The position numbers were made by a program, and so were the translations under genes. From Acanthosoma haemorrhoidale (Eukaryota; Arthropoda; Insecta; Hemiptera; Acanthosomatidae): a DNA stretch of 64,000 nt. This document shows, piece after piece, positions 1-11,469 of this stretch. Position 1 is the first letter of the stretch, and each line of letters starts with the position of its first letter. Under the pieces are notes generated by a model. It saw only the letters and a program-made list of their open reading frames with translations, was not told the DNA's origin and did no database searches. The DNA lies in the NCBI GenBank assembly GCA_930367205.1, contig OV884009.1, positions 117,875,454 through 117,939,453 of the forward strand, written 5' to 3'.

Positions 1-69
1 CCATGACTCCATAGATTCCATCAAGTTCAGTGTATATTCCATGACAAAAATCTACTGTTAACTACAATC

Positions 70-115
<46 letters not shown>

Positions 116-820
116 GTTTGTTTAATCAAAACCAAAGTTACATGGATTGAAAACATTATGCTCCGCAACCTATTCATTTCTGTAATTCCGTAAACTATTC
201 ATTCCTTCAAGTTCAGTGTGTATTCCATAACTCCATAGATTCCATCAAGTTCAGTGTGTATTCCATGACTCCATAGATTCCATTAAGTTCCGTGTGTATT
301 CCATGACTCCATAGATTCCATCAAGTTCAGTGTGTATTCCATGACTCCATAGATTCCATCAGGTTCAGTGTGTATTCCATAACTCCACAGATTCCATCAA
401 GTTCTGTGTGTATTCGATAACTCCATAGATTCCATCAAGTTCAGTGTGTATTCCATGACTCCATAGATTCCATCAAGTTCAGTGTGTATTCCATGACTCC
501 ATAGATTCCATCAGGTTCAGTGTGTATTCCATAACTCCACAGATTCCATCAAGTTCAGTGTGTATTCCATGACTCTATAGATTCCATCAAGTTCAGTGTG
601 TATTCCATGACTCCATAGATTCCATCAGGTTCAGTGTGTATTGCATGACTCCATAGATTCCATCAAGTTCAGTGTATATTCCATGACAAAAATCTACTGT
701 TAACTACAATCATATTTTATATTATATATATATATATATATATGTTTGTTTAATCAAAACCAAAGTTACATGGATTGAAAACATTATGCTCCGCAACCAA
801 TTCATTTCTGTAATAAAACA
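1..820. repeat. 38-bp minisatellite array inside a duplicated flank
   Basis: About twelve head-to-tail copies of a 38-bp unit (core TCCATGACTCCATAGATTCC followed by ATCAAGTTCAGTGTGTAT) run from about 206 to 690, and one further copy sits at 1-37. Copies differ by a few substitutions (CCATAACTCC, CATCAGG, CATTAAG). The segment after the first copy (38-190, containing a TA run and the motif ACATGGATTGAAAACATT) is repeated almost exactly after the array (684-816). The whole block therefore looks like array plus flank duplicated by unequal exchange. Confidence 0.9.
71..113. repeat. (TA)n microsatellite
   Basis: Uninterrupted TA dinucleotides of about 40 bp. A shorter related run is at 718-743 in the duplicated flank. 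Confidence 0.95.
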
Positions 821-1126
821 AATCATAATGTTAATTTTCGCATTTGCCGTAAAGGTATTGTAGCTGGGAAAATTCATTTAATCTTGAAGATAGTTACTAA
901 AACAGTTAAATCCGCAAAATCCATTTTCAAAGGTGTACAAAATATTTGCAGTCATTATAGATTGGTGATAGACAAAAATTGGTGAAAAAAAAATTCAGTT
1001 GTTGAGCCTCACACAAGATGAAGATATTAAGGAAGTAAGGAAAGAACTGTATTGTACGATTTATATTATAGGCTTGATCTAGATAATCAATGAAGGCATC
1101 ACGTATGCAGTCCTAAAGACCGTCTG

Positions 1127-1209
1127 TAGAGTTTATGGTATGAATGAGAACATTGATCACAGTTACTTATTGCCCACTAAAATTTATATTGTAATTTTAT
1201 AATAAAGAT
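1127..1209 (+). mobile_element. LINE-A 3' tail fragment
   Basis: This stretch contains TGGTATGAATGAGAACATT, then TTACTTATTGCCC, then TTGTAATTTTATAATAAAG. It is the conserved terminal 80 bp of the LINE-A family, also seen at 17,815-17,890, 19,055-19,135 and 42,215-42,290. Only the tail survives. The surrounding 820-1,260 shows no other feature. Confidence 0.65.
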
Positions 1210-1259
1210 TGTATTGTGAAAAAAATACCAGTTCAGCCGCAAATTAACATCATCACGTA

Positions 1260-2690
1260 TGCGCCTTTTCGTGGCAAATGGACCTGATATAGACATACAA
1301 CCTCGACTTCGTATATGCTGCTATAAAAAGCCTTTAGTGAAAATTATCTCGATGTAGACCTACATCCTCAACTTCGTACATGCTGCGATAAGAAGCCTTC
1401 AAAGAAATTGTACCTAGTGTATACTTACATACTCGACTTTATATATGCTGCGATAAGAAACCTACGGCAAAAATGGATCTGATATGGACATGCATACTCA
1501 GACTTTATATACGCTGCTATAAAAAAAATACCTTTAGTTAAAATGGGCCTAGTGTAGTCTTACATACTCGACTTCATATATGCTGCTATAAAGAGTCATT
1601 AGAGAAAATTATCTCGATGTAGACCTACATCCTCGACTTCGTACATACTGCGATAAGAAGCCTTCAAAGAAAATGTACCTAGTGTATACTTACATACTCG
1701 ACTTTATATATGCTGCTATAAGAAACCTACGGCAAAAATGGATCTGATATGGACATGCATACTCAGACTTTATATACGCTGCTATAAAAAAAATACCTTT
1801 AGTTAAAATGGGCCTATTGTAGTCTTACATACTTCACTTCATATATGCTGCTATAAAAAGCTTTTAGTGAAAATTATCTCGATGTAGACCTACATCCTTA
1901 ACTTCGTACTTGCTGCGATAAGAAGCCTTCAAAGAAAATGGACCTGGTGTATACTTACACACTTCAGTTCATATATGCTGGTATTAAAAGCCTTTAGAAA
2001 ATGGACCTGGTGTATACTTACATACTTGACTTTATATATGCTGCTATAAAAAGCCTTTAGTGAAAATGGACCTAATGTAGACTTACATACTTGACTTGAT
2101 ATATGCTGTGATAAGAAACCTACGATAAAAATTGGCCTATTGTAGTCTTACACACTTCACTTCATATATGCTGCTATAAAAAGCTTTTAGTGAAAATTAT
2201 CTCGATGTAGACCTACATCCTCAACTTCGTACTTGCTGCGATAAGAAGCCTTCAAAGAAAATGGACCTGGTGTATACTTACACACTTCAGTTCATATATG
2301 CTGGTATTAAAAGCCTTTAGAAAATGGACCTGGTGTATACTTACATACTTGACTTTATATATGCTGCTATAAAAAGCCTTTAGTGAAAATGGACCTAATG
2401 TAGACTTACATACTTCACTTGATATATGCTGTGATAAGAAACCTACGATAAAAATGGGCCTATTGTAGACTTACACACTTCACTTCATATATGCTGCTAT
2501 AAAAAGCTTTTAGTGAAAATTATCTCGATGTAGACCTACAGCCTCAACTTCGTACTTGCTGCGATAAGAAGCCTTCAAAGAAAATGGGCCTAGTGTAGAC
2601 TTACATACTCGACTTCATGTATGCTGCTATAAAAACCCTTTACTGAAAATGAACCTTACACTATCAATGGCGCAATGAAGGGCTTTCAGT
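1260..2690. repeat. Satellite-like array, ~65-bp monomer with higher-order periodicity
   Basis: About 21 diverged monomers of roughly 65 bp, each built of TAGACTTACATACT, then GACTTCATATATGCTGCTAT, then AAAAAGCCTTTAGTGAAAAT. A distinct monomer type containing GCCTTCAAAGAAA starts at 1396, 1671, 1926, 2249 and 2572, so the spacings are 275, 255, 323 and 323. The last two blocks are near-identical five-monomer units (the CTTTTAGTGAAAATTATCTC junction is at 1861, 2184 and 2507). This is a real higher-order repeat rather than a simple tandem array. Confidence 0.9.
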
Positions 2691-2789
2691 GAATACCTGA
2701 TTTAGATTCATACCCTTGTTATCACATAACAATGCAGGCACAGTTGGTCATGTGCGAAAATAGACCTTAGATTGATGTAGACTATTGGT

Positions 2790-3215
2790 ATTACATGTGC
2801 AGCTATTACTTTCTGCCAACAGAACCAATATATCTCCCTAATTTCCCGTCGGTCGATAGGTTCCCTGAAACTATTTATGGCTTCTGACATTTCCTTTTCC
2901 AGCCTACACGTCAATTCCTTGTATCTTCCCTCACTTTGACCATGGCCCTCAGGATGGGGTTCTTTCTGTCCGACTCGCAGATAAGTTGAGGCGAATCATT
3001 GCTTCGTTAGATTTGTTTTTGAGATACCGTGGTGCTCTCATGTCTACGCCAAGTTTAGGTGTTTCTTCCCATTCTTCCGCGCTCAATATTTCTTTGATTC
3101 ATTATTTTTCTAAACTATCGACTATCATCACTCTCCTATATAAGATATTCTACAGTTTCAATCCTCAGTCTACTCCCGGAACACGATACCATCGTTCTAT
3201 TTTTTTCTCTCTATC
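2790..3215 (+). mobile_element. LINE-B fragment (3' part of ORF2)
   Basis: The sequence is homologous over about 400 bp to 31,580-31,960, which follows the reverse transcriptase of the LINE-B copy there. Shared blocks include GATAAGTTGA followed by a Trp/Leu-rich reading frame, and the CCTATATAAGATATTCTAC region. Reading frames are broken. By position it corresponds to the region after the RT catalytic core of a non-LTR element. Confidence 0.55.
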
Positions 3216-3960
3216 GATGTAGCGTATCAATGATGTTGGCATTGAAGTAAACTCTATTTATATTAGGGACTTTCCTGTTAAAAACAAATATTACTAATTT
3301 AGTAGTGTAATGTAATTTGGGGTTTTTCGTCCTTGATTGGGGCGTTGTCACAACTTGAGCAGGTGGTAGACGACTGCTGATCCCAAGTGTCTTCATACCG
3401 AAATTCCAAACAAATCTGCTGACATCTATGGAAACCCTTAATAACAAAGAGTGATCCTTATCCTAAAGAAGTAAAACACCTTATAATATTTGGAAACGAG
3501 GAAATTATTAGTAATTTGCGTGAAAATATCAGCGTGTACAACAATCTTTTTGTCATTGCTTCTTTCAACGCCCAGAACTCGGACAAGAAAAAACACAGAC
3601 TTTATTCAATGAAAATCATTGGAGAGGCTACTGTGAAAGCAACCGCTTCTTTCCAGACAAAGTCGGATTTAGCACGAAGTGCACTCCAAGTTCATTAATA
3701 TCTACACGGACCATCCTGTTATCCTACGAATATATGAATAATTAATAATATATCAGTATATATTATATATTGCACCAGTGCTCTAGGGATGACATACTGT
3801 ATTTCCTCAGCTTTGGTAATATGTTATGGTCATGTGCCATGATGTAGCCGCAGGAGTTGGAAGCTCCAAGCAAATTCTACGAACTAGCTGACATCTACGT
3901 TATATTAGTGATAGATGTGAAGTGGTGAGTCGGGAACCGTTAGGGTGGTCCAGTGTGTGA
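3216..3960. other. No supported feature
   Basis: AT-rich sequence. Short open frames here have no recognisable motif and no splice-supported structure. I see nothing in it. Confidence 0.5.
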
Positions 3961-4200
3961 ATTACCGCCTCGAGCAACGGTCAACAAGGTCTAAGTCGTT
4001 CTGGAAAAAGATTGCCTCCCGGTTTTTGCATATGTGGATGATCTGGCTATCACGATCGCGGCATCCGGAACACAAATGCGGCCAACAAGGAGTGGCAGAT
4101 GGTTGAGAAATTATGCGTAACTATAAACATTACTGTTAAACTTGTAGAAAATATGCCGGCTGTGCTGGTCTGAGAAAATTGAACAGGCTCAATCCGATTC
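3960..4200 (+). pseudogene. Decayed LINE reverse-transcriptase remnant
   Basis: Around 4022-4050 a plus-strand frame reads VFAYVDDLAI, the RT catalytic motif (F/Y-x-DD) of non-LTR elements in the R1/Jockey range. It is followed by an alanine-rich stretch and TRSGRW, also typical of the region after the motif. The frame is closed on both sides by stops and nothing upstream is recognisable. 4,210-5,130 holds no further feature I can name. Confidence 0.5.
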
Positions 4201-5129
4201 ACCTGAGATTAGGAAACGCAGTGACCTTCGCTTGGAATTAAACCGGCTAATTAGCTCAGTTTCACTCCACTTAGCAGGAAGAGTTGTCAATACAACGATA
4301 CAGTTAGGAAGGGGACGGCAAAAGTGGCTAGTCTCAAGGACTAGTTACTAGCTCTGGGAATAATCAAATACATTGTCCAGTCATTATATGAGCCTACATT
4401 CGTAATATGTAAAAGGTATTGGGACTTAAATGGAATGTAGTTACATAGCTTCACCAAATGTCGTTCAGATTGTCATTTAAATATTTCTTGCAGCCTTAGC
4501 CATAATCCTTCATCGTGTGGTGCATCTGTCTTGCGTTTTGTAGGTGTTTGTGTAGGGTTGCGACTAATTCTGTCTGTTATTTCTTCATGATTTCTTTGGT
4601 GATATCCTTGCGATTTCATTTAATGGGAGAAGGTCATGGAAGATGCGACACGATTGGACAGGGCGACACGATTGGCAAGAATGAGATCTTTCGTGCCTGA
4701 GCCGCAATAAATGGGCTATGCATCAAGCCAAGACGGCAGACGGAATGTCTTGATAAAAATACGGATAGTCTTTTCACAAATAGCTCCTAATTCAGCCGAT
4801 AGAACTTCCCTTATTCATTATAAATACATTGAATTATATAAAATTAAAATCATAAAATTGAGCTGTTATTGTGGCTTGTACTGCATTAAATAATGCATTT
4901 TAAGCAGTTTCTGAAACTTTAAACAGTTTATACAAAGTAAATATGACAAGGTGATGGGACTCACCTTGGGATTACATAAGGGACTTACAACTATCTTAAA
5001 ACTGATCTTACGCTCTAACTTAAGACTAGAGAGTTCCTGCCTCAACTGCCTTCGGCCATCGATGAGGAAAGGGAGCGGGGGTAATCGTGTTACGGGGTTA
5101 AAACACGGGGTGGGTCATATATTACAGTG

Positions 5130-6913
5130 AATCGAATAATTCGACATGTCTACGGCGAATGAGTTATCCAACGTAGACAGCTCAAATGCTGGAATGTAGA
5201 ATGTCAGACTACTTTCATGAGTATCACGTTTTGAAACTGTTGGAGTCGCTTTGCTGTCGCTTCAGTCAGATCACTAAAAAGCGGTGCACCGTACAGAAGA
5301 CCAGGTCTGAGTAAGCTCTTATAAATCATAAGCTTGAGGCGCAGTGATATGTTTGGGGAAGTCAGCAAGTGTGAAAGCCGGTAAGACTACTTGTGTGTTT
5401 GTTTCAACTTCCTTGCAAAATGGCCACTAAAACGGAAGTGGCGGTCCATTTTAATGCCCAAATATACGAGGGGGTCAGCTGGAGAGTTTTTTGCCTTCCT
5501 ACAGAATATGTAGTAGCTTTCTTCCCTTTTGGAATGAGAAAAAGTCAGTCTTACCCGCGTATACAGTGATGTAGAGTTTCCTCAATTTATTCTGCCTGTT
5601 TAAAAGCTCTATTGGCACCCATGCTGCTACTGTACACCGCGATGTCGTCGGCGAAAGCAGCAACTGTGGTGTTTTTGTACCGGGCTCCGACAATTTCAGA
5701 CGTATACACGTTGAAAAGTACTGGGGAGAGCACGGCTCTTTGAGGTACTGCACAAGTCAGTGGCACAGCTTTGGATAATCTATCACCTAACCGCACCCGC
5801 AGCGATCGGTTTTTCAGATAATTAGTCGGAATTGAAAAGATATGCTCCGAGCGTCCCCCGTTGCAGAGCGTTCGACACAGAGACCCGTGGAACACCGAGT
5901 CGAAGGCCGGCGTTCAGTCTAACAAAATCATAGCCGTGGCTATTTTTCTGTTCAAATTTTAGATAGCTAATTTCTGACAGTAGCGTCACAAGAGGGAGTT
6001 CTGTGCTAAGACTGGATTAAAATCCAGTTTGTTCTGGCGGAATGATGTCATTGTCCAAATGGTATTCTTTGAGATAATTCAAAAGAATTTTCGCCAGAGT
6101 CTTCCCCATTTGTGGTAGTGAGGTGATCGGGCGGTAGTGGGTTAGGTGATCTCCGTGACTGGCTTGAATAGTGGGAACAAGATGGCTTGTTTCCATTTTT
6201 CGTGAAAGTACCGCAATCTTATACAAGAAGTTTGTGAGTTGTACTATCCCTCTCCTTGGCATCCATGGCCTGTGGTTGGACGTAGTAAAGTGCAGGGTGG
6301 TGCAACGAGTGATACGGTGCGAGTGCCTGCTCACAAGTAGGTCTCAGACAAAAGGTGCAGGTCTGGAAGTATATGACCGTGAACGGGGTTTTCACCAAGA
6401 GTGTCCCAGCCTAGTTACTTGTGGTGTAGTACCACAGCGTATGTCGTGCATTTAAATCTCCTACCAACCAGTGGTTGGACCTTTGCGCGCATGAGTATAG
6501 CAGGCTGAGTATTCCTGGCAAGACGCTTACGGTTTTCTTTTGCAAGGCGGTAAGGTAAGTGGGTTTCGCCAAATTCACCTTAACCGTCAAGAGATGCCGT
6601 GTCGTACAGCCACGAAAACTCTACCGTAGCCAGTAACCCTCTTGATGGCAGTATAATAGCCCTTTATGTGGATAAATTGGGTAGACACCCTCATGTATGC
6701 GAGCACAACTATGTCGGGTTGAGAGAGTGATATTAGCACTTCTACCTCCCCTATTTTGGCCATGAGGCCGTCACAATGAAAATTCAAGATAAGGTGACAT
6801 TTTAGTTGTGAGCGGCCACAAAGGTTGCGAACATTTGGCTGCCCAGGGCAACGAGGGTGGTAACCCAGTTCGGTCCACATTCCAGGTCTCTGCGCTGGCT
6901 GAGCACGGTTCAT
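5130..6913 (-). mobile_element. LINE-D, degraded Jockey-type non-LTR retrotransposon
   Basis: Read on the minus strand, the remnant keeps the order of a LINE ORF2. A short endonuclease piece lies at about 6,590-6,800 (LISLSQPDIVVL). The RT fingers are at 6,017-6,334 (HYRPITSLPQMGKTL and PPEQTGF). The RT palm is at 5,587-5,895, with AVLSPVLFNVYTSEI and the catalytic motif FADDIAVY near 5,633-5,659. The thumb and connection region is at about 5,210-5,350 (LRPGLLYGAPLF). Frameshifts and stops separate the pieces, so it is inactive. It is more GC-rich than LINE-A. No poly-A tail or target-site duplication could be identified. Confidence 0.8.
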
Positions 6914-7179
6914 TAAGGGGTATGTATATACTAATAAAGAGAGGAATTGACGTCATAATACCAATGGAGATAATACGAACTTATTTCGCAACATTACATA
7001 ACTCCACTACCCTTAAGATTGAAGCCACCCTCAGCGAAAAAATTATACATTATAAACCTTGGGATTGCATTAGTAATCACTAAATCACTAATCGAACAAC
7101 GTACTTTACCAAATTCGAATGAGGTTTCAATGTCATTTATTTCTTCAATAAGGTAAGTTATAAAATATGATTTGTTGGA

Positions 7180-7330
7180 TAATGTAAAATTTTCTCTATG
7201 CTATTTATTGTTCTAGTGCGTTCATTTAATTGGTTATTGAGCGTAAGACCGGATCCTTTTGTCATTCGTCAAGTCATTGATCTTGAGTGCTTGGGCGGGG
7301 TATAGGATGATTAGTAGGGATACGATCCAG
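7180..7330 (-). pseudogene. Possible envelope-like leader in G1
   Basis: Downstream of the G1 integrase on the minus strand, one frame reads a hydrophobic run, VSLLIILYPAQA, followed by LKINDLTNDKRI. A hydrophobic leader followed by this kind of polar start is what errantivirus-type Gypsy elements show at the beginning of a third ORF. The segment is short and closed by stops, so this is weak evidence and nothing else of such an ORF can be followed. Confidence 0.25.
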
Positions 7331-7859
7331 CATCCGCCACTGCATCAGATGGGCTTTTCGAGACTGTTTAATGTTTGCTTGATCTTGTGATGTGGTGAGT
7401 GTATACTTTTTTTACGTGCCTTTGCTTGCTTTCAAAGTTAGGGCATTAAATGTTACAAGGGAAAATGTTTGTTGTGTTTTTGTTTGGGTTATTGTCCGGA
7501 TGTAGCCTTCGCGAGGCAAAGCCATATTCTCACTTGTTTCATTTAAGTTTTCTATTCTGGTTTTTTCTTCTTTGTAATTTTTTTATTGCCTCGTGACTAA
7601 TATGGTTTTCTTTATGGTATTTTTCTAAAAGTGAATATGTCCGGGTCTTTCATTTAAAATATTTGTTGTTTTTCCAAAAGTGATTTCATGTGCGGTAAGG
7701 GCGGTTAACGATTGTAGAGAATCATTGTTAGAACTAAGGGCCATTTTTAGTTTTTTCTGTGAAGAGAGGTGTTTTCCTCCGTTTGTTGTCTAATGGCTTC
7801 TACGGGCATCGTTTGTACTCGATTGAGGGTTCCTAATGAATTAGGGTGACTAGTTGTTG

Positions 7860-8270
7860 TAAAATGTAGTTCTATGACATAAATATATGTGGTAATTACA
7901 AAATTATTTTACAAGCTGATTGTTAAATTCAGTGCTATGATCACTGGTAATTTTGGCAGGTGTTGGAAATATTCTTGTAGTGTTTCTAGCACATGAAGCC
8001 CGTTAAATTTGTTATTAGTTTAGCAAATCATTGTTTTGAAAGGCAATCTATAATAGTAAGTATGAATTTATGTTCGGCATGAACTGTGTCTATCATGAGA
8101 TGTTCAAACAGTCTGGAAGGTTTTCTGCTTCTTGGAAATTAATCTTGATAGGCCTTCGATCATATTTATTTCTATTACACAAGCGACAGTTATTGATTAA
8201 TTTGAAAATGAAATCTCGTAGTTACGTAGCCTTTTCGATGTTGCTATCATCAAAGGTACAGTGAATGAAA
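7860..8270 (-). pseudogene. G1 integrase remnant
   Basis: The minus-strand frame contains CRLCNRNKYDRRPIKI, the second half of the HHCC zinc finger followed by the conserved basic link. It then has KFILTIIDCLSKQ, the strand carrying the first catalytic Asp of the DDE core. About 60 codons on, in another frame, comes a serine-Asp-His segment ending STEFNNQLVK, which carries the second Asp. Stops and at least two frameshifts interrupt it. The C-terminal part cannot be followed with certainty. Confidence 0.75.
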
Positions 8271-9049
8271 GAACCGTATATCGGTGGTTCTCTAAGTTTT
8301 AATGTGGCAATACTAGACATTCTGGAGAATGAGTCCTGTGGAAGACTTGATGATGATGAATGAACTGCTTTAGTAGAGACCAACCAACCAAGAGAAGTTA
8401 AGAACTTTCAAAACACATAAACCTCAGCGATACTTCTATGATACGACACCTTCATGGCATTGGTAAAACAAAAAAAAAAGTACCAGTGGGTGCCACATGA
8501 TCTGACTGATTGCTAGAATATTTGTTGAAACGTTTGTCAGTTATCTTTAAAAAAGAGTGTCTGCAAATAGAGGTTTTACCACATCAAACATACACACTGG
8601 CCTTGTCCCCAAATATCATTTTTTTCAGAGCGTTTTTTATAATAGTTTTCAATAAATACTTTGAAAAAAAACAACAATATATATATTCCAAAATGAAAAG
8701 GAAAATTTTCATTTCTCGAATTTATTGATTAAACGCTAAAAAGTTTCTTTAAGCAAGAGATGAAAAACCTTGTTGGGTTTTGGGAGAAATGTATTAAAGC
8801 TATCGGTTAAGTTATTTTGAATAAAAATATCGTTAAAGTTTGTTTTTTCTTTCTACGTTTACCGATTTTTTTTATCATTAACGATGAATATTCGGTGGTT
8901 GGAGGAGTTTGTTGAATGTTGCGTCGATACACTATCAGACCGTGCCCGGGTTTCTAGTTCTTCTTGGCGCGTTTTGTTTTTTGAGGAAATATCATCCCAC
9001 TCCATGTTGACTTCTGCTCCTGCTTAGTTAGTACATTTATTTTCCCTTC

Positions 9050-9760
9050 TTCTAGGGTTTCTGGACAGTTCATCCGCCACTACGTTACTTTTGCCTGGTA
9101 TTCCAATCCCATGTCTTATCCAATAGGACTTTGAGATGTTTATCGGTTAGTTTTTGAAGTAGCTGTTCTGAAGATATTCGTCAATAGTAGACTAAAAAAA
9201 AAATATAAATGTAATGAATCATCAATATAATGATATCATCAAGATAGCTGGGCAAATATTATGTTCATCGTTCTTTTAAAAGATGGTGGAGTGTTGCAGA
9301 AGCCCAATGGCCTGCAAAGGAACTGGTAATGCCTCCTCCTTTCTGCCGAAAATGCTCTTCTGGGTACGCTTTCGGTGTCCATTTCTATTCTACAGAATCC
9401 CAATTTTAAGCCTATAGCTTTGAAATTCATGGCTTTATCTAGTTTTCCAAGTAAGTCTTCAATGTTTGGAAGGGGAAATTTATTAAAGATAGTCTCTCGA
9501 TAAGGTTGCCTCTAGTCTATCATTCTGATCTTTCTTTTCACTGATTTTTTGAAACCACCCAGACGAGTTCATTATAGGGGGAATTACTAGGCTGAATATT
9601 TTTTTTTCCAAGAGTTTACTTAATTTTCTTTACAGATTTGTAGATATCGATAATTTTTAGAATAGATTGGTTGATATGTCTGATCTTGTGCTTCAGGAGA
9701 TTAGTAGATATTAAAACATCGATTTCGCTTTGATAATTTTTAAAGCAAATTTATTATTTC
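9050..9760 (-). pseudogene. G1 reverse transcriptase / RNase H remnant
   Basis: Minus-strand pieces in order: IQPSNSPYNELVWVVSK near 9,545-9,620 (RT N-terminus); FSAERRRHYQFLCRPLGFCN and PPSFKRTMNIIF at 9,239-9,430 (RT fingers/palm); a YLDDIII catalytic motif at about 9,221-9,250, one frame off the preceding piece; and GKSNVVADELSRNP near 9,055-9,110, the end of RNase H. The gap between the YLDD motif and the RNase H end is far shorter than in a full element, so an internal deletion is evident. Confidence 0.8.
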
Positions 9761-10062
9761 TTCATGTTCGTTGGTTAGTTCTGCGCATGCGCTATTGTTA
9801 CAACCAAGTATTACTATCGATCTCCATATTAACACCGAGTATTACCGTTCATAGACCTTATTTCATATTTGAAACTGTCTCCATAGACAACTTACATGTG
9901 CTGTTCACGAGGGTGTCCTTAATAAGGGAGTTAATTACTGCCTATATCCATTCAGTGTTATATGTGTTATAGACAATATTACACGGAGAAGCCGGCCGTT
10001 TTGGGCTGGTCTTGCGTTTGCCTCGGCCGGAGCATTGAAAACAGAAGGCTAGACCATCATCG

Positions 10063-10145
10063 CAGAGCCAGTGGCCGAATAGGTAGCACCGCCGATAGTT
10101 ACGTGAGTTCGATATACTCCCCCCCCCAACAACTTTTTTTTTTAA
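10063..10145 (+). other. tRNA-like box A / box B segment with T-run in the LINE-A leader
   Basis: The leader contains GTGGCCGAATAGGTAGCACC, which resembles a pol III box A (TGGC..A.TAGGT). About 20 bp later comes GAGTTCGATATACTC, which resembles box B (GGTTCGANTCC), and then a run of T residues near 10,133-10,143. The second leader copy (60,807-60,890) has the same order: TGGCAGATTGGGTAGCACC, a degraded box B (GTGACTCCCGACC) and a T-run. No full cloverleaf can be drawn with confidence. Confidence 0.45.
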
Positions 10146-10204
10146 TAAAATAAAAATTTATATATTAATGAATATTATAGACAATGAAACATGCGTTTTT
10201 ATCA

Positions 10205-11450
10205 ACAAATGGCGTAAAAAAATAAAAAACGCTCAGGTCTCTGGGGCTGCCTCCTACTCCATCACCAAATAAGATAAAACCACGCCGTTCTAACCGGAAT
10301 GTGCAAATAAATTCGTCGTCTGCAGCTAACACCCGTCCCGAGTCGCCACCCTTCACGCCTAATAGTTTTGATGTGCTGAAAAATACTCAAGTAAAGGTCA
10401 TGGAAGCTATCAAAACACCTAAAATGTCCAAGCCGCGCTCAATATTCGTCCCAAATATAAGCAATTTTAAGTTGCTATGCTCTCAAATGACTAAAATTGT
10501 AGGTTCTGGCAAATTCTCATGTCTCAATCGGTCTCGAGGCATTCCCTGATACCCTTCCCGATACCCCTGATATGCATAGAGCTATCATGTAATATTTGGA
10601 AGATACTAAGGCTGATTTCCATACGTATCAGCTAAAGCAAGAGGGATCGCTACGAAACCAGCATCCCACTGTATCAGCTTACGAAATTAAGGATGAGCTC
10701 TCAGCTCTTAAATACAAATAACCAAGGTACTGCGTGAGGATAAGAAACAAGACGAAGCTATATAAAAAAACGGCCTTACTTTTGTTCTTTGTATATCATG
10801 ACACTTGGAGTAGAGAAAACCTACGAGTTGTTAACTCGTGTTATAGGTGGGTTACACCTATCTTATACAATAATACAGGTCGAAAAACCGTACTCCAAAT
10901 GCGAGATCGTCCAATGCTATAATTGCCAGGCCTATGGGTACACACAACCCCCCCCCAGGTGTGTAAAGTGCAGTGGACTACACAAATAGTGAATTGTGCA
11001 AGAAGCCCTTACAATCGCCTGCATTATGCGCCTTCTGCCAACAAGGCCCTCCGGCCAACTATAAGGGCTGCGAGGCTTATAGGGTACTAAAGTCCAGGAA
11101 CCAACAACGTTGTCGGCTAGAAGAGGAGAAGCTAGCCACAGGTATCTCAAGAAGCGGCCCAGCTAGAAATTTGAGGTATTCTGTCTCTTTTGCCGATAAA
11201 CGATAAACGGAGCAGAGAGCAGTCCCAGGCACTGCCCACTCCTCGTCCGCAAGTTCCTATTCCCCAGCATTCCATTCATCCCGGCAACCAGCAAACCCAA
11301 TTCTATCCGCAACCACACATTCCACATACTCCTCCACCTTCAAGCTCCTCAGATCTCACAAGCCTATTAACCACATTTCATACAGAGTTCAGAACCCTAC
11401 TTACCCCTCTCATTTCCCTTGTCTCTTGTCTCTTACCTTATCCCCGTTAA
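10205..11450 (+). pseudogene. LINE-A ORF1 (Gag-like, CCHC zinc knuckles), broken
   Basis: ORF1 of Jockey-type elements encodes an RNA-binding Gag-like protein. Here the frame pieces include a proline-rich N-terminus (RPESPPFTPNSFDVLKNTQ), a segment FHTYQLKQEG..HPT that precedes the zinc region in such proteins, CYNCQAYGY, and then RCVKCSGLH, ELCKKPLQSPALCAFCQQGPP and NYKGCEAYRVLKSRNQQ (three Cys-rich knuckles). A Pro/Gln-rich tail follows to 11,450. At least four frameshifts or stops interrupt the frame. A homologous 5' piece is at 60,944-61,546. Confidence 0.8.
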
Positions 11451-11469
11451 ACAAAATCCATTAGTGGAT

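Noticed and set aside
1..820. CRISPR-like array
   Set aside because: Units are contiguous 38-bp tandem copies without variable spacers, in an arthropod genome.
2708..3447. Several 60-80-codon frames as small genes
   Set aside because: No splice support or motif. The region from 2,790 matches LINE-B DNA elsewhere in the window.
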